The position numbers were made by a program, and so were the translations under genes. This document shows, piece after piece, positions 7,728-15,913 of a stretch of DNA of 64,000 bases; the stretch's first letter is position 1; each line of letters opens with the position of its first letter. The DNA is taken from positions 1,674,001 through 1,738,000 of the forward strand of contig CBDATO010000001.1 of assembly GCA_965199805.1 (NCBI GenBank). The letters run 5' to 3'. This DNA comes from DATAZK01 sp965199805. Its GTDB lineage: Bacteria > Actinomycetota > Actinomycetes > Frankiales > Frankiaceae. The notes beneath the pieces are model-generated. The model saw only the letters and a list, made by a program, of their open reading frames with translations, did no database searches and was not told the origin of the DNA.

Positions 7728-8539
7728 GCGGTGCGGTGTCCGCGCTCGGCCTGGCCTGCGCGGCCGGCGCGGGCTGGCTGCTCGTGCCGGAGGGACGAGG
7801 CGGGTCCGTCCGTGCGACGTGGCAGCGGCTGCCGGCGCGCTGGAGCCGGGTGACGCCCGGTCACCGGCGTACGGCCGTCCTCGGTGTCGGAGCGGCGGCA
7901 GGGGCCGGGATGCTCGCGGCCGGCCTGCTCGTGCCGGCGCTCGTCGGGATCGGCGTGGCCGTCGTCGCCGGGCGCCGATGGCGGGCGGCCCGCGCCCGCC
8001 GCGCAGCGGTGGCGGCCCGGGAGGCGGAGGTACGGCTGCTGCGGGCCCTCGCGTCGGAGCTGCGAGCCGGGCTCTCGCCCGGCGAGGCCCTGCGCGCGGT
8101 GGCCGACGACGGGGAGCCGGCCGGCGGCCTAGCCGCACAGCTCGCAGCAGCAGCTGCCACGGACGGGCTGGGCGGCGACCCGGTGCCGGTGCTCGCCGCG
8201 GCCTCCGGCTCCGGACCCGCGCTGGCGGCGACCTGGAGCGTCAGCCGGCGCACGGGCGCCCCGCTCGCCGAGCCGGTACGCCGCATCGCCGAGGCCGCGG
8301 CAGCCGAGCTGCGCCTCGGTCGCGAGGTCGAGGCGGCCCTCGCGTCCGCCCGGTCGAGCGCCCAGCTCCTCGCGTTGCTGCCCCTGGCCGGCGCGGCGCT
8401 GGGGGCGCTGTCCGGCGCCGGCACGGTACGGGTGCTGCTGACCAGCGGCCCGGGGCAGGCGTGCCTGCTCATCGGCGTGCTGCTCGACCTCGCCGGGCTC
8501 ACCTGGCTCGACCGGTTGGCCGCCCGTGCCGGGCGTTGA
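7724..8539 (+). CDS. tadB: TadB-like type II secretion F-family membrane protein
   Basis: Inner-membrane platform protein of the Flp/Tad pilus, 271 residues, intact. The N-terminus has two hydrophobic segments (ALGLACAAGAGWLL and GMLAAGLLVPALVGIGVAVV). The T2SSF domain follows (LRALASELRAGLSPGEALRAV) and the C-terminus has two more membrane segments (LLALLPLAGAALGALSG, ACLLIGVLLDLAGL). GTG 7724 overlaps the tadA stop and the gene overlaps tadC by 14 bp, so the tad genes form one tightly coupled operon. Alanine-rich composition is typical of actinobacterial tad genes. Confidence 0.82.
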   Translation: MSGAVSALGLACAAGAGWLLVPEGRGGSVRATWQRLPARWSRVTPGHRRTAVLGVGAAAGAGMLAAGLLVPALVGIGVAVVAGRRWRAARARRAAVAAREAEVRLLRALASELRAGLSPGEALRAVADDGEPAGGLAAQLAAAAATDGLGGDPVPVLAAASGSGPALAATWSVSRRTGAPLAEPVRRIAEAAAAELRLGREVEAALASARSSAQLLALLPLAGAALGALSGAGTVRVLLTSGPGQACLLIGVLLDLAGLTWLDRLAARAGR

Positions 8540-9119
8540 CGGCCTCCTCGTCGTCGTCCTGCTCGCGGTGGCGGGGTGGCTGTGGCCGGACGACCTGCCG
8601 CCACCGGCGTCGTCGCCACCGCCGTCGGGCGGGTCCCGCTGGTCGCGGCTCCGGCACCGGCTCGGGCACCGACCCGCACCCGTCGAGCTCACCGCCGAGC
8701 AGGCCGCGCGCTGCGCCCTGCTCGTGGCCGCGTGCCTGGAGGCCGGCGCCACCCCGGCGGCGGCGCTGCGGCAGGCCGCCCAGGCGGACTCCGGACCCGA
8801 GGCCACCCGGCTGGCGCCGGTGCTGCTCGGTGCGGCCGACGAGCTCGAGGCCGGCGCGATGTCCTCGCCGGCGCTGTCGAGCGGGGCACTGCGGCCCATC
8901 GGTGCCGTCTTCCGGCGCAGCATGCTCAGCGGCTCGGCGATGAGCCGCCAGCTGGTCGACGCCGCCGAGCAGCTGCGCAGCGAGACCCAGTTCGTCCGGC
9001 TGGAGCGGGCCCGCCGCGTCGGCGTCCTGGCCGCGCTGCCGCTCGGCGCGTGCCTGCTGCCGGCGTTCGTCCTGCTGGCCGTCGTCCCTGCGGTGCTCGG
9101 CCTGACGTCAGCCCTGTGA
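8526..9119 (+). CDS. tadC: TadC-like type II secretion F-family membrane protein
   Basis: Second platform protein of the pilus system, 197 residues, shorter than the ~300 of classical TadC but usual for the reduced actinobacterial loci. It contains an N-terminal hydrophobic segment (LLVVVLLAVAGWLW), a T2SSF repeat (ALLVAACLEAGATPAAALRQAA) and a C-terminal membrane segment (LGACLLPAFVLLAVVPAVLGL). GTG 8526 starts inside the end of tadB. The next 150 bp before the pilin gene carry no recognisable gene. Confidence 0.78.
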   Translation: MPGVDGLLVVVLLAVAGWLWPDDLPPPASSPPPSGGSRWSRLRHRLGHRPAPVELTAEQAARCALLVAACLEAGATPAAALRQAAQADSGPEATRLAPVLLGAADELEAGAMSSPALSSGALRPIGAVFRRSMLSGSAMSRQLVDAAEQLRSETQFVRLERARRVGVLAALPLGACLLPAFVLLAVVPAVLGLTSAL

Positions 9120-9269
9120 GACGTCAGCCCGGTGCGCGCGTCAAGCCGGCGCGGCCCGGCTGTGGACGACGCCGCCCCGTCCGCAGATCCCTTCCGCGGC
9201 CACCGCCCGACCCCCCGGTCCGGCGAGGCTCGTCACATCCACCCAACCCCGCCTCCCGAGGAGTCCCGC

Positions 9270-9503
9270 ATGGCGCTCGTCCTGTATCCCACTCGTCCCG
9301 CCCGGCGGGTCCGCGCGCTCGTCCGCCGCCGCCGCGAGGTCGTGCTCCGGGCCGCCGAGTCCGGCATGACCACGGCCGAGTACGCGGTCGGCACGCTGGC
9401 CGCGTGCGCCTTCGCCGGCGTGCTGTGGGCGGTCGTGCGCAGCGGCGCGGTGCGCACGCTGCTGCAGTCGGTGATCGAGCGCGCGCTCAACCTGGCACCG
9501 TGA
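9270..9503 (+). CDS. DUF4244 Flp-type pilin-like protein
   Basis: Small pilin-like protein of 77 residues. The DUF4244 signature ESGMTTAEYAVGTLAACAF carries the Flp-style E-x4-(T/A)AEYA processing region, followed by a single hydrophobic helix and SVIERALNL. The N-terminus is highly basic (RRVRALVRRRREVVLR). ATG 9270 has GAGGAG eight bases upstream, so I prefer it to the in-frame start at 9132. The stop overlaps the next GTG. It is probably the major pilin subunit of this minimal Tad locus. Confidence 0.82.
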   Translation: MALVLYPTRPARRVRALVRRRREVVLRAAESGMTTAEYAVGTLAACAFAGVLWAVVRSGAVRTLLQSVIERALNLAP

Positions 9504-9877
9504 TCCGCCGGTCGGCCGAGCGGGAGAGCGGCGCCGCGACAGCCGAGCTGGCCCTCGCGCTGCCGACGCTGGTGCTGGTGCTGATTGTCGGCCTGTGGCT
9601 GCAGGCCACCGTCGCCCTGCAGGCCCGCTGTCAGGACGCGGCCCGCGCCGGTGCGCGGGCCGCGGCCCGGGGCGACTCGGACGGTCGCATCCGTTCGGCG
9701 ATCGGGGCCGCCCTGCCCACCGGAGCGACGGTGCGCATCGACCGGGCCGGGGCCGTCGTCACCGTCGCGGTCGGGGCGCCGGCCCGGCTCCCGCCCGGCC
9801 TCGGCGCCGTCGTCAGCGCCCCTCGGGTGCAGGCCACCGCGGTCGCCGCCGTCGAGCGCACCGAGTCGTCGCCGTGA
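9500..9877 (+). CDS. TadE family type IV pilus minor pilin
   Basis: TadE-like minor pilin of 125 residues. GTG 9500 overlaps the upstream pilin stop. The N-terminus RRSAERESGAATAELALALP contains the conserved G-(x)ATAELA(L)ALP prepilin region, and a hydrophobic stretch follows (TLVLVLIVGLWLQATVALQ). The helix continues as QDAARAGARAAARGD, typical of TadE. The C-terminal half is a small beta-rich domain. Its stop lies within an 18-bp tandem duplication that also supplies two candidate starts for the next gene. Confidence 0.8.
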   Translation: MIRRSAERESGAATAELALALPTLVLVLIVGLWLQATVALQARCQDAARAGARAAARGDSDGRIRSAIGAALPTGATVRIDRAGAVVTVAVGAPARLPPGLGAVVSAPRVQATAVAAVERTESSP

Positions 9878-9900
9878 ACCGAGTCGTCGCCGTGAACCGA
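9861..9900 (+). repeat. 18-bp tandem duplication at the TadE/Rv3654c-like junction
   Basis: The unit GAGTCGTCGCCGTGAACC occurs at 9863-9880 and 9881-9898, with flanking bases continuing the period. It spans the tadE stop and gives two in-frame GTG starts (9874 and 9892) for the following gene, so it leaves both reading frames intact. Confidence 0.85.
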
Positions 9901-10227
9901 CGTGGCGAGGCGGGATCGTCGACCGTGCTGGTCCTCGGGTGCCTCGCCGTCCTCGCGGTGCTGGCCGCGGGCTGGCTGGCCGTCGGTCGCGCCGCCCTCG
10001 CCCGGCAGCGTGCCGAGACGGCGGCCGACCTCGCGTCCCTGGCCGGAGCGGGCGCCGTGCAGCGCGGCGCCGACGGGTGCACGGCGGCCGCCGGCGTCGC
10101 CGCCCGCAACGGTGCCAGCCTGATCTCCTGCCGGCGCACCGGTGACGACCTGGTCGTCATGGTGCGCGTCAGGGCGCCGGTGCCGGCGAGTGCGCAGGCC
10201 CGGGCCGGACCCGGTGACGTCAGCTGA
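9874..10227 (+). CDS. Rv3654c-family TadE-like secreted/membrane protein
   Basis: Pilus-associated protein of 117 residues. It has the helicase/secretion-neighbourhood TadE-like layout: a hydrophobic segment (STVLVLGCLAVLAVLAAGWLAV) followed by ALARQRAETAADLASLAGAGA, then two cysteines (GCTAAAG, ISCRRTG) that may pair outside the membrane. Either GTG 9874 or GTG 9892 could be the start because of the tandem duplication there. It ends eight bases inside the convergent helicase gene. It appears to be the last gene of the tad operon. Confidence 0.78.
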   Translation: MNRVVAVNRRGEAGSSTVLVLGCLAVLAVLAAGWLAVGRAALARQRAETAADLASLAGAGAVQRGADGCTAAAGVAARNGASLISCRRTGDDLVVMVRVRAPVPASAQARAGPGDVS

Positions 10228-12574
10228 CCCCGAGCTCGGCCAGCACGGCGCCGAGCAGTCGCGAGGCGCCCGCCTTGTCCAGCGGCTCGTTGCCGTTGCC
10301 GCACTTCGGCGACTGCACGCACGACGGGCAGCCGGAGGTGCAGCCGCACGCGTCGATCGCCGCCTTGGTGGCGCCGAGCCAGCCGTCGAACCGCTGGTAG
10401 CCGCGCTCGGCGAAGCCGGCCCCGCCGGCCGCACCGTCGTAGACGAAGACGGTGGCCTGCCCGGTGTCCGGGTGCAGCGCTGTCGAGACGCCACCGATGT
10501 CCCACCGGTCGCAGGTGGCCCACAGCGGCAGCAGCCCGATCGCCGCGTGCTCGGCGGCATGGGCGGCTCCGGGCACGTCGGCCTCCCCGAGTCCGGCCCG
10601 GTCGAGCAGTCCGGCAGGAAGGACGTACCAGACGGCGCGGGTCAGCAGCTCCCGCGGCGCCAGGCCGAGCGGCTCCTCGCCGAGCACCTCGCCGGTGACC
10701 ACCCGGCGGCGCTGGTAGCCGACGACCTGGTTGCTCACCTCGACCGCGCCGAAGCACACGACCAGCTCACCCACCCGGCGCCGGCGCAGCTCCTCGACGA
10801 TTCGGATGTCGGTGAGGTCGCGGGCCGTCGTCGTCCAGTCGACCCGGGCCGGCTCCACCAGCGCGATGGCGTCGGCCTCGTCCAACGCCTCGACCACGAA
10901 GGACTCGCCCTGATGCAGGTACAACGCCCCGGGATGCACGTGCGTGTGTGCGCTCGCCCGGTCGACGCTGCCGAGCAGCCGGCCGGTGCTGCCCTCCACC
11001 ACCGCGATCGGGGTGCCGCCGGTGCCGCGCAGGTCGGCCCAGGGCCGTTCGCGGGCGGTCCAGAACCATCCGGCCGGCCTCCGCCGGAGCCGCCCGGCGC
11101 GCACCAGCGCGTCGACCACCCCGGCAGACGCCGGGCCGAAGAGCTCGAGGTCGGCGGGCGTGAGCGGCAGCTCGGCCGCGGCGCACTGCAGATGGGGCTC
11201 GAGCACGTACGGGTTGTCGGGGTCGAGCACGGCAGCCTCGACCGGGCGGCCGAAGACCGCTTCGGGATGGTGCACCAGGTAGGTGTCGAGCGGGTCGTCG
11301 CGGGCGATGAGCAGTGCCAGCGCGCCGTCGGTCGGCGGCCGGTCGTCAGCCGTACGGCCGGAGGCCCGCCCGGCCCGGCCGGCCTGCTGCCAGAGCGAGG
11401 CGAGCGTGCCGGGGAAGCCGGCGATCAGCACCGCGTCGAGCCCGCTGATGTCGATGCCGAGCTCCAGCGCATTGGTGGCGGCGAGACCGGTGAGGCGCCC
11501 GTCGCGCAGCGCCGCCTCCAGCGCCCGGCGCTCCTCGGGCAGGTAGCCCGCCCGGTACGCGGCCACCCGCCGGCCTGCTTCGGCATGGCTCATCCCCGCC
11601 GCGGTGAGCGCGCGGCGGGCCTGCAGCGCCGTCACCTCGGCGGCGCGGCGGCTCCGGACGAAGGCCAGCGTCGGCACCCCGTCGGCGACGAGGTCGGCCA
11701 GCAGCTCCGCCGATTCGGTGAGGGCCGAGCGGCGGACGGGCGCGCCGTGCTCACCCTTCAGCTCGCTGAACGGCGGCTCGTACAGGCCGAAGGTGACCGG
11801 CCCGCGCGCCGAGCCGTCGTCGTCGACGACCTCGACCGGCTTGCCGATCAGCCGCACGGCCGTCGTCGCCGGGTCCGAGACCGTCGCCGAGGCGAGGACG
11901 AAGGTCGGGTCGGCGCCGTAGCGCGCGCACACCCGCCGCAGCCTGCGCAGCACTTGCGCGACGTGCGAGCCGAAGACCCCGCGGTAGTGATGGCACTCGT
12001 CGATCACCACGTAGCGCAGGCCGCGGAAGAAGCCGGCCCATCGCGCGTGCTGCGGCAGCAGGGCGGCCGAGACCAGGTCCGGGTTGCTGAGCACGTAGGT
12101 GCCGTACGTCCGGATCCAGTCCCGGTCCTCCCGGGCGGTGTCGCCGTCGAGTGCGGCGGCGCGGATCCCGGTCAGGCTCATGCCCCGGACGGAGGTCAGC
12201 TGGTCACGGGCGAGCGCCTTGGTCGGCGCCAGGTAGAGCGCCCGTGCCGACGGATCCTCGAGCAGCGTGGTGAGGACGGCGAGCAGGTAGCCGAGCGACT
12301 TGCCGGACGCCGTCCCGGTCGACACGACGACGTCGTGACCGGCGCGCGCGTGCTCCGCGGTCGCCACCTGATGGATCCACGGCCGCTCGATGCCCTTCGC
12401 CTGCAGCCGGCCGACGAGCACCGGCGAGGCCCACTCCGGCCAGTCGGCGCGGCGCCCGGCACGGGCCGGAATGACCTCGACGTGGGTGAGTGCCCCTGCG
12501 CGCCGGGGGTCCAGCATCAGGTTGCGCAGCGCACCGTTCGGCGCGGGCTCCGCGGACGGAGCGGCGGGGTCCAC
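10220..12574 (-). CDS. DEAD/DEAH-box helicase with C-terminal DUF1998 (MrfA/Hrq1-like)
   Basis: Superfamily 2 DNA helicase, 784 residues. Motif I is STGTASGKSL, motif II is DECHHYRG, motif III is SATVSDP, and motif VI is QQAGRAGRASG. The C-terminal DUF1998 domain ends with the cysteine cluster CGCTSGCPSCVQSPKC expected to bind zinc. This architecture is that of Bacillus MrfA, a mitomycin-repair helicase, and relates to eukaryotic Hrq1. A DNA-repair role is therefore likely but inferred. GTG 12574 is preceded at seven bases by TAGGTT and has no Shine-Dalgarno, suggesting leaderless translation. Convergent with the tad operon. Confidence 0.88.
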   Translation of the reverse strand: MDPAAPSAEPAPNGALRNLMLDPRRAGALTHVEVIPARAGRRADWPEWASPVLVGRLQAKGIERPWIHQVATAEHARAGHDVVVSTGTASGKSLGYLLAVLTTLLEDPSARALYLAPTKALARDQLTSVRGMSLTGIRAAALDGDTAREDRDWIRTYGTYVLSNPDLVSAALLPQHARWAGFFRGLRYVVIDECHHYRGVFGSHVAQVLRRLRRVCARYGADPTFVLASATVSDPATTAVRLIGKPVEVVDDDGSARGPVTFGLYEPPFSELKGEHGAPVRRSALTESAELLADLVADGVPTLAFVRSRRAAEVTALQARRALTAAGMSHAEAGRRVAAYRAGYLPEERRALEAALRDGRLTGLAATNALELGIDISGLDAVLIAGFPGTLASLWQQAGRAGRASGRTADDRPPTDGALALLIARDDPLDTYLVHHPEAVFGRPVEAAVLDPDNPYVLEPHLQCAAAELPLTPADLELFGPASAGVVDALVRAGRLRRRPAGWFWTARERPWADLRGTGGTPIAVVEGSTGRLLGSVDRASAHTHVHPGALYLHQGESFVVEALDEADAIALVEPARVDWTTTARDLTDIRIVEELRRRRVGELVVCFGAVEVSNQVVGYQRRRVVTGEVLGEEPLGLAPRELLTRAVWYVLPAGLLDRAGLGEADVPGAAHAAEHAAIGLLPLWATCDRWDIGGVSTALHPDTGQATVFVYDGAAGGAGFAERGYQRFDGWLGATKAAIDACGCTSGCPSCVQSPKCGNGNEPLDKAGASRLLGAVLAELGVS

Positions 12575-12581
12575 CTCAGCG

Positions 12582-12587
12582 AACCTA
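12582..12587 (-). promoter_or_regulatory. leaderless-type -10 box for the DUF1998 helicase
   Basis: On the minus strand TAGGTT is followed by seven bases and then GTG 12574, with no ribosome site between. The layout matches several other genes in this window. Confidence 0.4.
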
Positions 12588-12758
12588 GGCCAAAGGCGGC
12601 GGACGGCACTGGCGGTCCGGGGCAGGTACGCGCATGATCAATTGAACTCGGGGCGTGCTCGTGGGGATAAGTGGCCGCAGGCACGGTAAGACACGATCTG
12701 CCGTCCGAATCGGACGCCTTCGCACTTGCTCTCAGCTCGGACGTCATGGAGGAAACCA

Positions 12759-13100
12759 GTGGACCTGTCACTCAGCACCTACGACGAAGGCGACTCGAAG
12801 ATCGTCAAGGTCGGCGGCGAGATTGACGTCTACACCGCGCCCAAGCTGCGTGAGCAGCTGATTGACCTGGTCTCCAGCGGTGCCTACCACCTCGTCGTCG
12901 ACATGGAGGGCGTCGACTTCCTGGACTCGACCGGCCTGGGGGTCCTGGTCGGCGGGCTGAAGCGGGTGCGCGCCCATGAGGGCACGCTGCGCCTGGTCTG
13001 CACCCAGGAGCGCATCCTGAAGATCTTCCGCATCACGGGCCTCACCAAGGTCTTCCCGATCCACGCGTCGGTGGCCGAGGCGCTGGCCGCCACCGACTAG
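12759..13100 (+). CDS. bldG: BldG-like anti-sigma factor antagonist (STAS domain)
   Basis: Single STAS-domain protein of 113 residues, extremely close to Streptomyces BldG, which controls development and stress sigma factors by partner switching. The phosphorylation site lies in the hallmark VDFLDSTGLGVLVGG, with Ser57 the expected phosphorylated residue. GTG 12759 is set by GGAGG seven bases upstream; it gives the family N-terminus DLSLSTYDEGDSK. A perfect 6-bp inverted repeat CGTCCG-AAT-CGGACG (12702-12716) lies in the upstream region. No anti-sigma kinase gene follows; a strong terminator closes the transcript, so its RsbW-like partner must be encoded elsewhere. Confidence 0.92.
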   Translation: MDLSLSTYDEGDSKIVKVGGEIDVYTAPKLREQLIDLVSSGAYHLVVDMEGVDFLDSTGLGVLVGGLKRVRAHEGTLRLVCTQERILKIFRITGLTKVFPIHASVAEALAATD

Positions 13101-13119
13101 TACGCGGCCGCTTCGCACG

Positions 13120-13156
13120 GAAGCCCGCGATCGAGCACCGCTCGATCGCGGGCTTC
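13120..13156 (+). terminator. hairpin terminator after bldG
   Basis: Perfect 16-bp stem (13120-13135 with 13141-13156) with a 5-nt CACCG loop, ending in a short T-containing tail (TGTCGTCT). It makes bldG monocistronic. Confidence 0.8.
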
Positions 13157-13181
13157 TGTCGTCTGCAGGCGGTTCCCAGGA

Positions 13182-13226
13182 ATGACGTGATCCGCGTCAT
13201 GTTTGCCCGCACCGCGGCGCTACACT
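13182..13226 (+). promoter_or_regulatory. putative hppA promoter with inverted-repeat operator
   Basis: TACACT at 13221-13226 is a good -10 box. ATGACG (13182-13187) and CGTCAT (13195-13200) form an inverted repeat located where a -35-region regulator could bind. A transcript from here would have a GC-rich leader of about 160 nt before hppA. No known riboswitch was recognised in that leader. Confidence 0.4.
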
Positions 13227-13391
13227 TCCGTCACTCAGCGACCCCGGGCCATCCGCACAGGCTTCCCCGGACGGCCGCTGCTGGCATGTCCATACCTTTC
13301 GGCCCCCGGAGCACCGCTCCGGCGGGCCCGGCATGCGCGCGGTGACGAAACAGGCGGCCGCGCGTCTGCCGACGCCAATCCTGGAGGTTGT

Positions 13392-15710
13392 ATGTCGCCG
13401 CTCGCCGCTGGGCTGAGCGACTCGGTGTCACTGAGCGGGAGCCAGCTCGGCTTCGCTGCAGTGATCGGTGTGATCGCCATCCTGGCGCTCGGAGTCGCGT
13501 ACGTACTGATGCGGGAGGTGCTGGCCGCTGACGCCGGCACCCCGCGTATGCAGCAGATCGGCAAAGCGGTCCAGGAGGGGGCGGAGGCCTACCTCAACCG
13601 GCAGGCCAAGGCGCTCGTCGGCTTCGTGATCGCGATCCCGATCATCCTGCTGGCCCTGCCCGCCGACACCACCGGCGCGCGTATCGGCCGCTCCGTCTTC
13701 TTCATCCTCGGGGCCGTCGCCTCGTTCACCGTCGGCTACTCGGGCATGGGGCTCGCGGTCCGCGGCAACGTGCGCGTCGCGTCGGCCGCCCAGACCACCG
13801 GCGAGCACGCCGCCATGCGGATCGCTTTCCGCACCGGTGGCGTGGTCGGCATGATGACCGTCGGCCTCGGCCTGCTGGGGGCCTCGGTCGTCGTCATCAT
13901 CTTCAAGGACAACGCGCCGCAGGTGCTCGAGGGCTTCGGCTTCGGAGCCGCCCTGCTCGCCATGTTCATGCGGGTCGGCGGCGGCATCTTCACCAAGGCG
14001 GCCGACGTCGGCGCCGACCTGGTGGGCAAGGTCGAGGCCGGCATCCCGGAGGACGACCCGCGCAACGCCGCGACCATCGCCGACAACGTGGGCGACAACG
14101 TCGGTGACTGCGCCGGCATGGCCGCCGACCTCTTCGAGTCCTACGCCGTGACCTTGGTCGCCGCGCTGATCCTCGGCAAGGAGGTGTTCGGCAGCAAGGG
14201 GCTGATCTTCCCGCTGGCGATCCCCATGGTCGGTGTCATCACCGCCGTGATCGGCATCTTCGTGACGAACCCCCGCACCGGCGACCGCAACGGGCTGTCG
14301 GCCATCAACCGCGGGTTCTTCATCAGCGCCGGCGTCTCGATCGTCGGGTCGGCGGTCGTCTGCTTCACCTATCTGCCGAGCTCCTTCGCCGACCTGACCG
14401 ACAGCACCGTCACCGGCGCCAAGGGCAACCCGAAGGTCATCGCGTTCGTGGCGGTGCTGATCGGCCTGGTCCTGGCCGGGGCCATCCAGCTGCTCACCGG
14501 CTACTTCACCGAGACCACCCGCAAGCCGGTCCGCGACATCGTCGACGCCGCCCTCACCGGTCCGGCCACGACGGTGCTCGCCGGCATCAGCGTCGGCCTC
14601 GAGTCGGCCGTGTACTCGGCGGCGTTGATCGGTGCTGCGGTGTACGGCGCCTACCTGCTCGGCATGGGCAGCGTGATCGTGTCGCTGTTCGCCGTCGCCA
14701 TCGCCGGCACCGGCCTGCTCACCACCGTCGGCGTCATCGTCGCGATGGACACCTTCGGCCCGGTCAGCGACAACGCGCAGGGCATCGCCGAGATGAGCGG
14801 CGACATCGACGAGAAGGGCGCCCGCGTCCTCACCGACCTCGATGCCGTCGGCAACACCACCAAGGCGATCACCAAGGGCATCGCGATCGCGACGGCCGTC
14901 CTCGCGGCCACCGCGCTGTTCGGCTCGTTCACCGAGACGGTGGACACCGAAGTGGCGAAGGCCTTCAACGGGGTCACGGGCGGCGGGGGCGTACGCGGCC
15001 TCGACATCTCCTACCCCGACGTCCTGGTGGGCCTGATCCTCGGCGTCGCGGTCGTGTTCCTGTTCTCCGGCCTCGCGATCAACGCGGTCTCCCGCGCCGC
15101 CGGCCGGGTGGTCTTCGAGGTGCGCGAGCAGTTCCGCACCAAGCCCGGGATCATGGACTACACCGAGCAGCCCGACTACGGACGCGTCGTCGACATCTGC
15201 ACCCGTGACTCGCTGCGGGAGCTGATCACGCCGGGCACGCTCGCCGTGCTGGCCCCCATCGCCGTCGGGTTCGGCATGGGCTACGCCCCGCTCGGCGGCT
15301 ACCTCGGTGGTGCGATCGGGGGCGGCGTTCTGATGGCCGTCTTCCTGTCCAACTCCGGTGGGGCCTGGGACAACGCCAAGAAGATGGTCGAGGACGGGGT
15401 GCACGGCGGCAAGGGCTCCGACGTCCACGCCGCCACCGTCATCGGTGACACCATCGGCGACCCGTTCAAGGACACCGCCGGGCCGGCCATCAACCCGCTG
15501 ATCAAGGTGATGAACCTGGTCGCGCTGCTGATCGTCCCCGCCGTCGTGAAGTTCTCGGTGGGCAAGGACCAGAGCAACCCGATCCGCATCGCGATCGCCC
15601 TGGTCGCCCTGGCGGTTCTCGTCGCGGTGATCTGGAACAACAAGCGGCGGGCCAGCCAGCTGAACGTCGGTGGCCCGGCGACGGAGCCGGCTGCGTCCAT
15701 CCCTGCCTGA
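13392..15710 (+). CDS. hppA: membrane-bound proton-translocating pyrophosphatase, K+-independent type
   Basis: Integral membrane pump of 772 residues with about 16 hydrophobic segments. It couples hydrolysis of pyrophosphate to H+ export. The pyrophosphate-binding signatures DVGADLVGKVE, PEDDPRN and DNVGDNVGDCAGM are intact, as is the C-terminal GDTIGDPFKDTAGPA. At the position that separates subclasses the sequence is GNTTKAITKG, with Lys491, the hallmark of K+-independent H+-pumps. ATG 13392 has GGAGG six bases upstream. The gene is flanked by terminators on both sides, so it is probably transcribed alone. A soluble pyrophosphatase is encoded at 28271-28795. Confidence 0.95.
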   Translation: MSPLAAGLSDSVSLSGSQLGFAAVIGVIAILALGVAYVLMREVLAADAGTPRMQQIGKAVQEGAEAYLNRQAKALVGFVIAIPIILLALPADTTGARIGRSVFFILGAVASFTVGYSGMGLAVRGNVRVASAAQTTGEHAAMRIAFRTGGVVGMMTVGLGLLGASVVVIIFKDNAPQVLEGFGFGAALLAMFMRVGGGIFTKAADVGADLVGKVEAGIPEDDPRNAATIADNVGDNVGDCAGMAADLFESYAVTLVAALILGKEVFGSKGLIFPLAIPMVGVITAVIGIFVTNPRTGDRNGLSAINRGFFISAGVSIVGSAVVCFTYLPSSFADLTDSTVTGAKGNPKVIAFVAVLIGLVLAGAIQLLTGYFTETTRKPVRDIVDAALTGPATTVLAGISVGLESAVYSAALIGAAVYGAYLLGMGSVIVSLFAVAIAGTGLLTTVGVIVAMDTFGPVSDNAQGIAEMSGDIDEKGARVLTDLDAVGNTTKAITKGIAIATAVLAATALFGSFTETVDTEVAKAFNGVTGGGGVRGLDISYPDVLVGLILGVAVVFLFSGLAINAVSRAAGRVVFEVREQFRTKPGIMDYTEQPDYGRVVDICTRDSLRELITPGTLAVLAPIAVGFGMGYAPLGGYLGGAIGGGVLMAVFLSNSGGAWDNAKKMVEDGVHGGKGSDVHAATVIGDTIGDPFKDTAGPAINPLIKVMNLVALLIVPAVVKFSVGKDQSNPIRIAIALVALAVLVAVIWNNKRRASQLNVGGPATEPAASIPA

Positions 15711-15723
15711 TCGCTTCTCCCTC

Positions 15724-15760
15724 GCGTACGCCCCGTCGGCCCGGCCGGCGGGGCGTACGC
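15724..15760 (+). terminator. hairpin terminator after hppA
   Basis: A 17-bp stem (15724-15740 with 15744-15760) with one G-U pair and a 3-nt loop. The outer arm GCGTACGCCCCG is perfectly complementary. Confidence 0.75.
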
Positions 15761-15913
15761 CGTTCCGCACTCAGCGGAGTACAGCTGATAGGGAATAGTC
15801 ACGGCGTCCCCGTACATTGACGCCGCACAGGCTCCCGGGGTGCTCCCCGCCCCCCGGCCGGCCGCAGATCCACTCCCCGTCGAAGACGATTCCGTCGCAG
15901 AAAGAAGGCAGCC

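Noticed and set aside
13227..13391. A c-di-AMP (ydaO-type) riboswitch in the hppA leader
   Set aside because: No conserved core segments of that class could be recognised by eye.
13428..15770. A 780-codon minus frame opposite hppA
   Set aside because: His/Asp/Arg-rich composition mirrors the complement of a membrane protein; no motifs.
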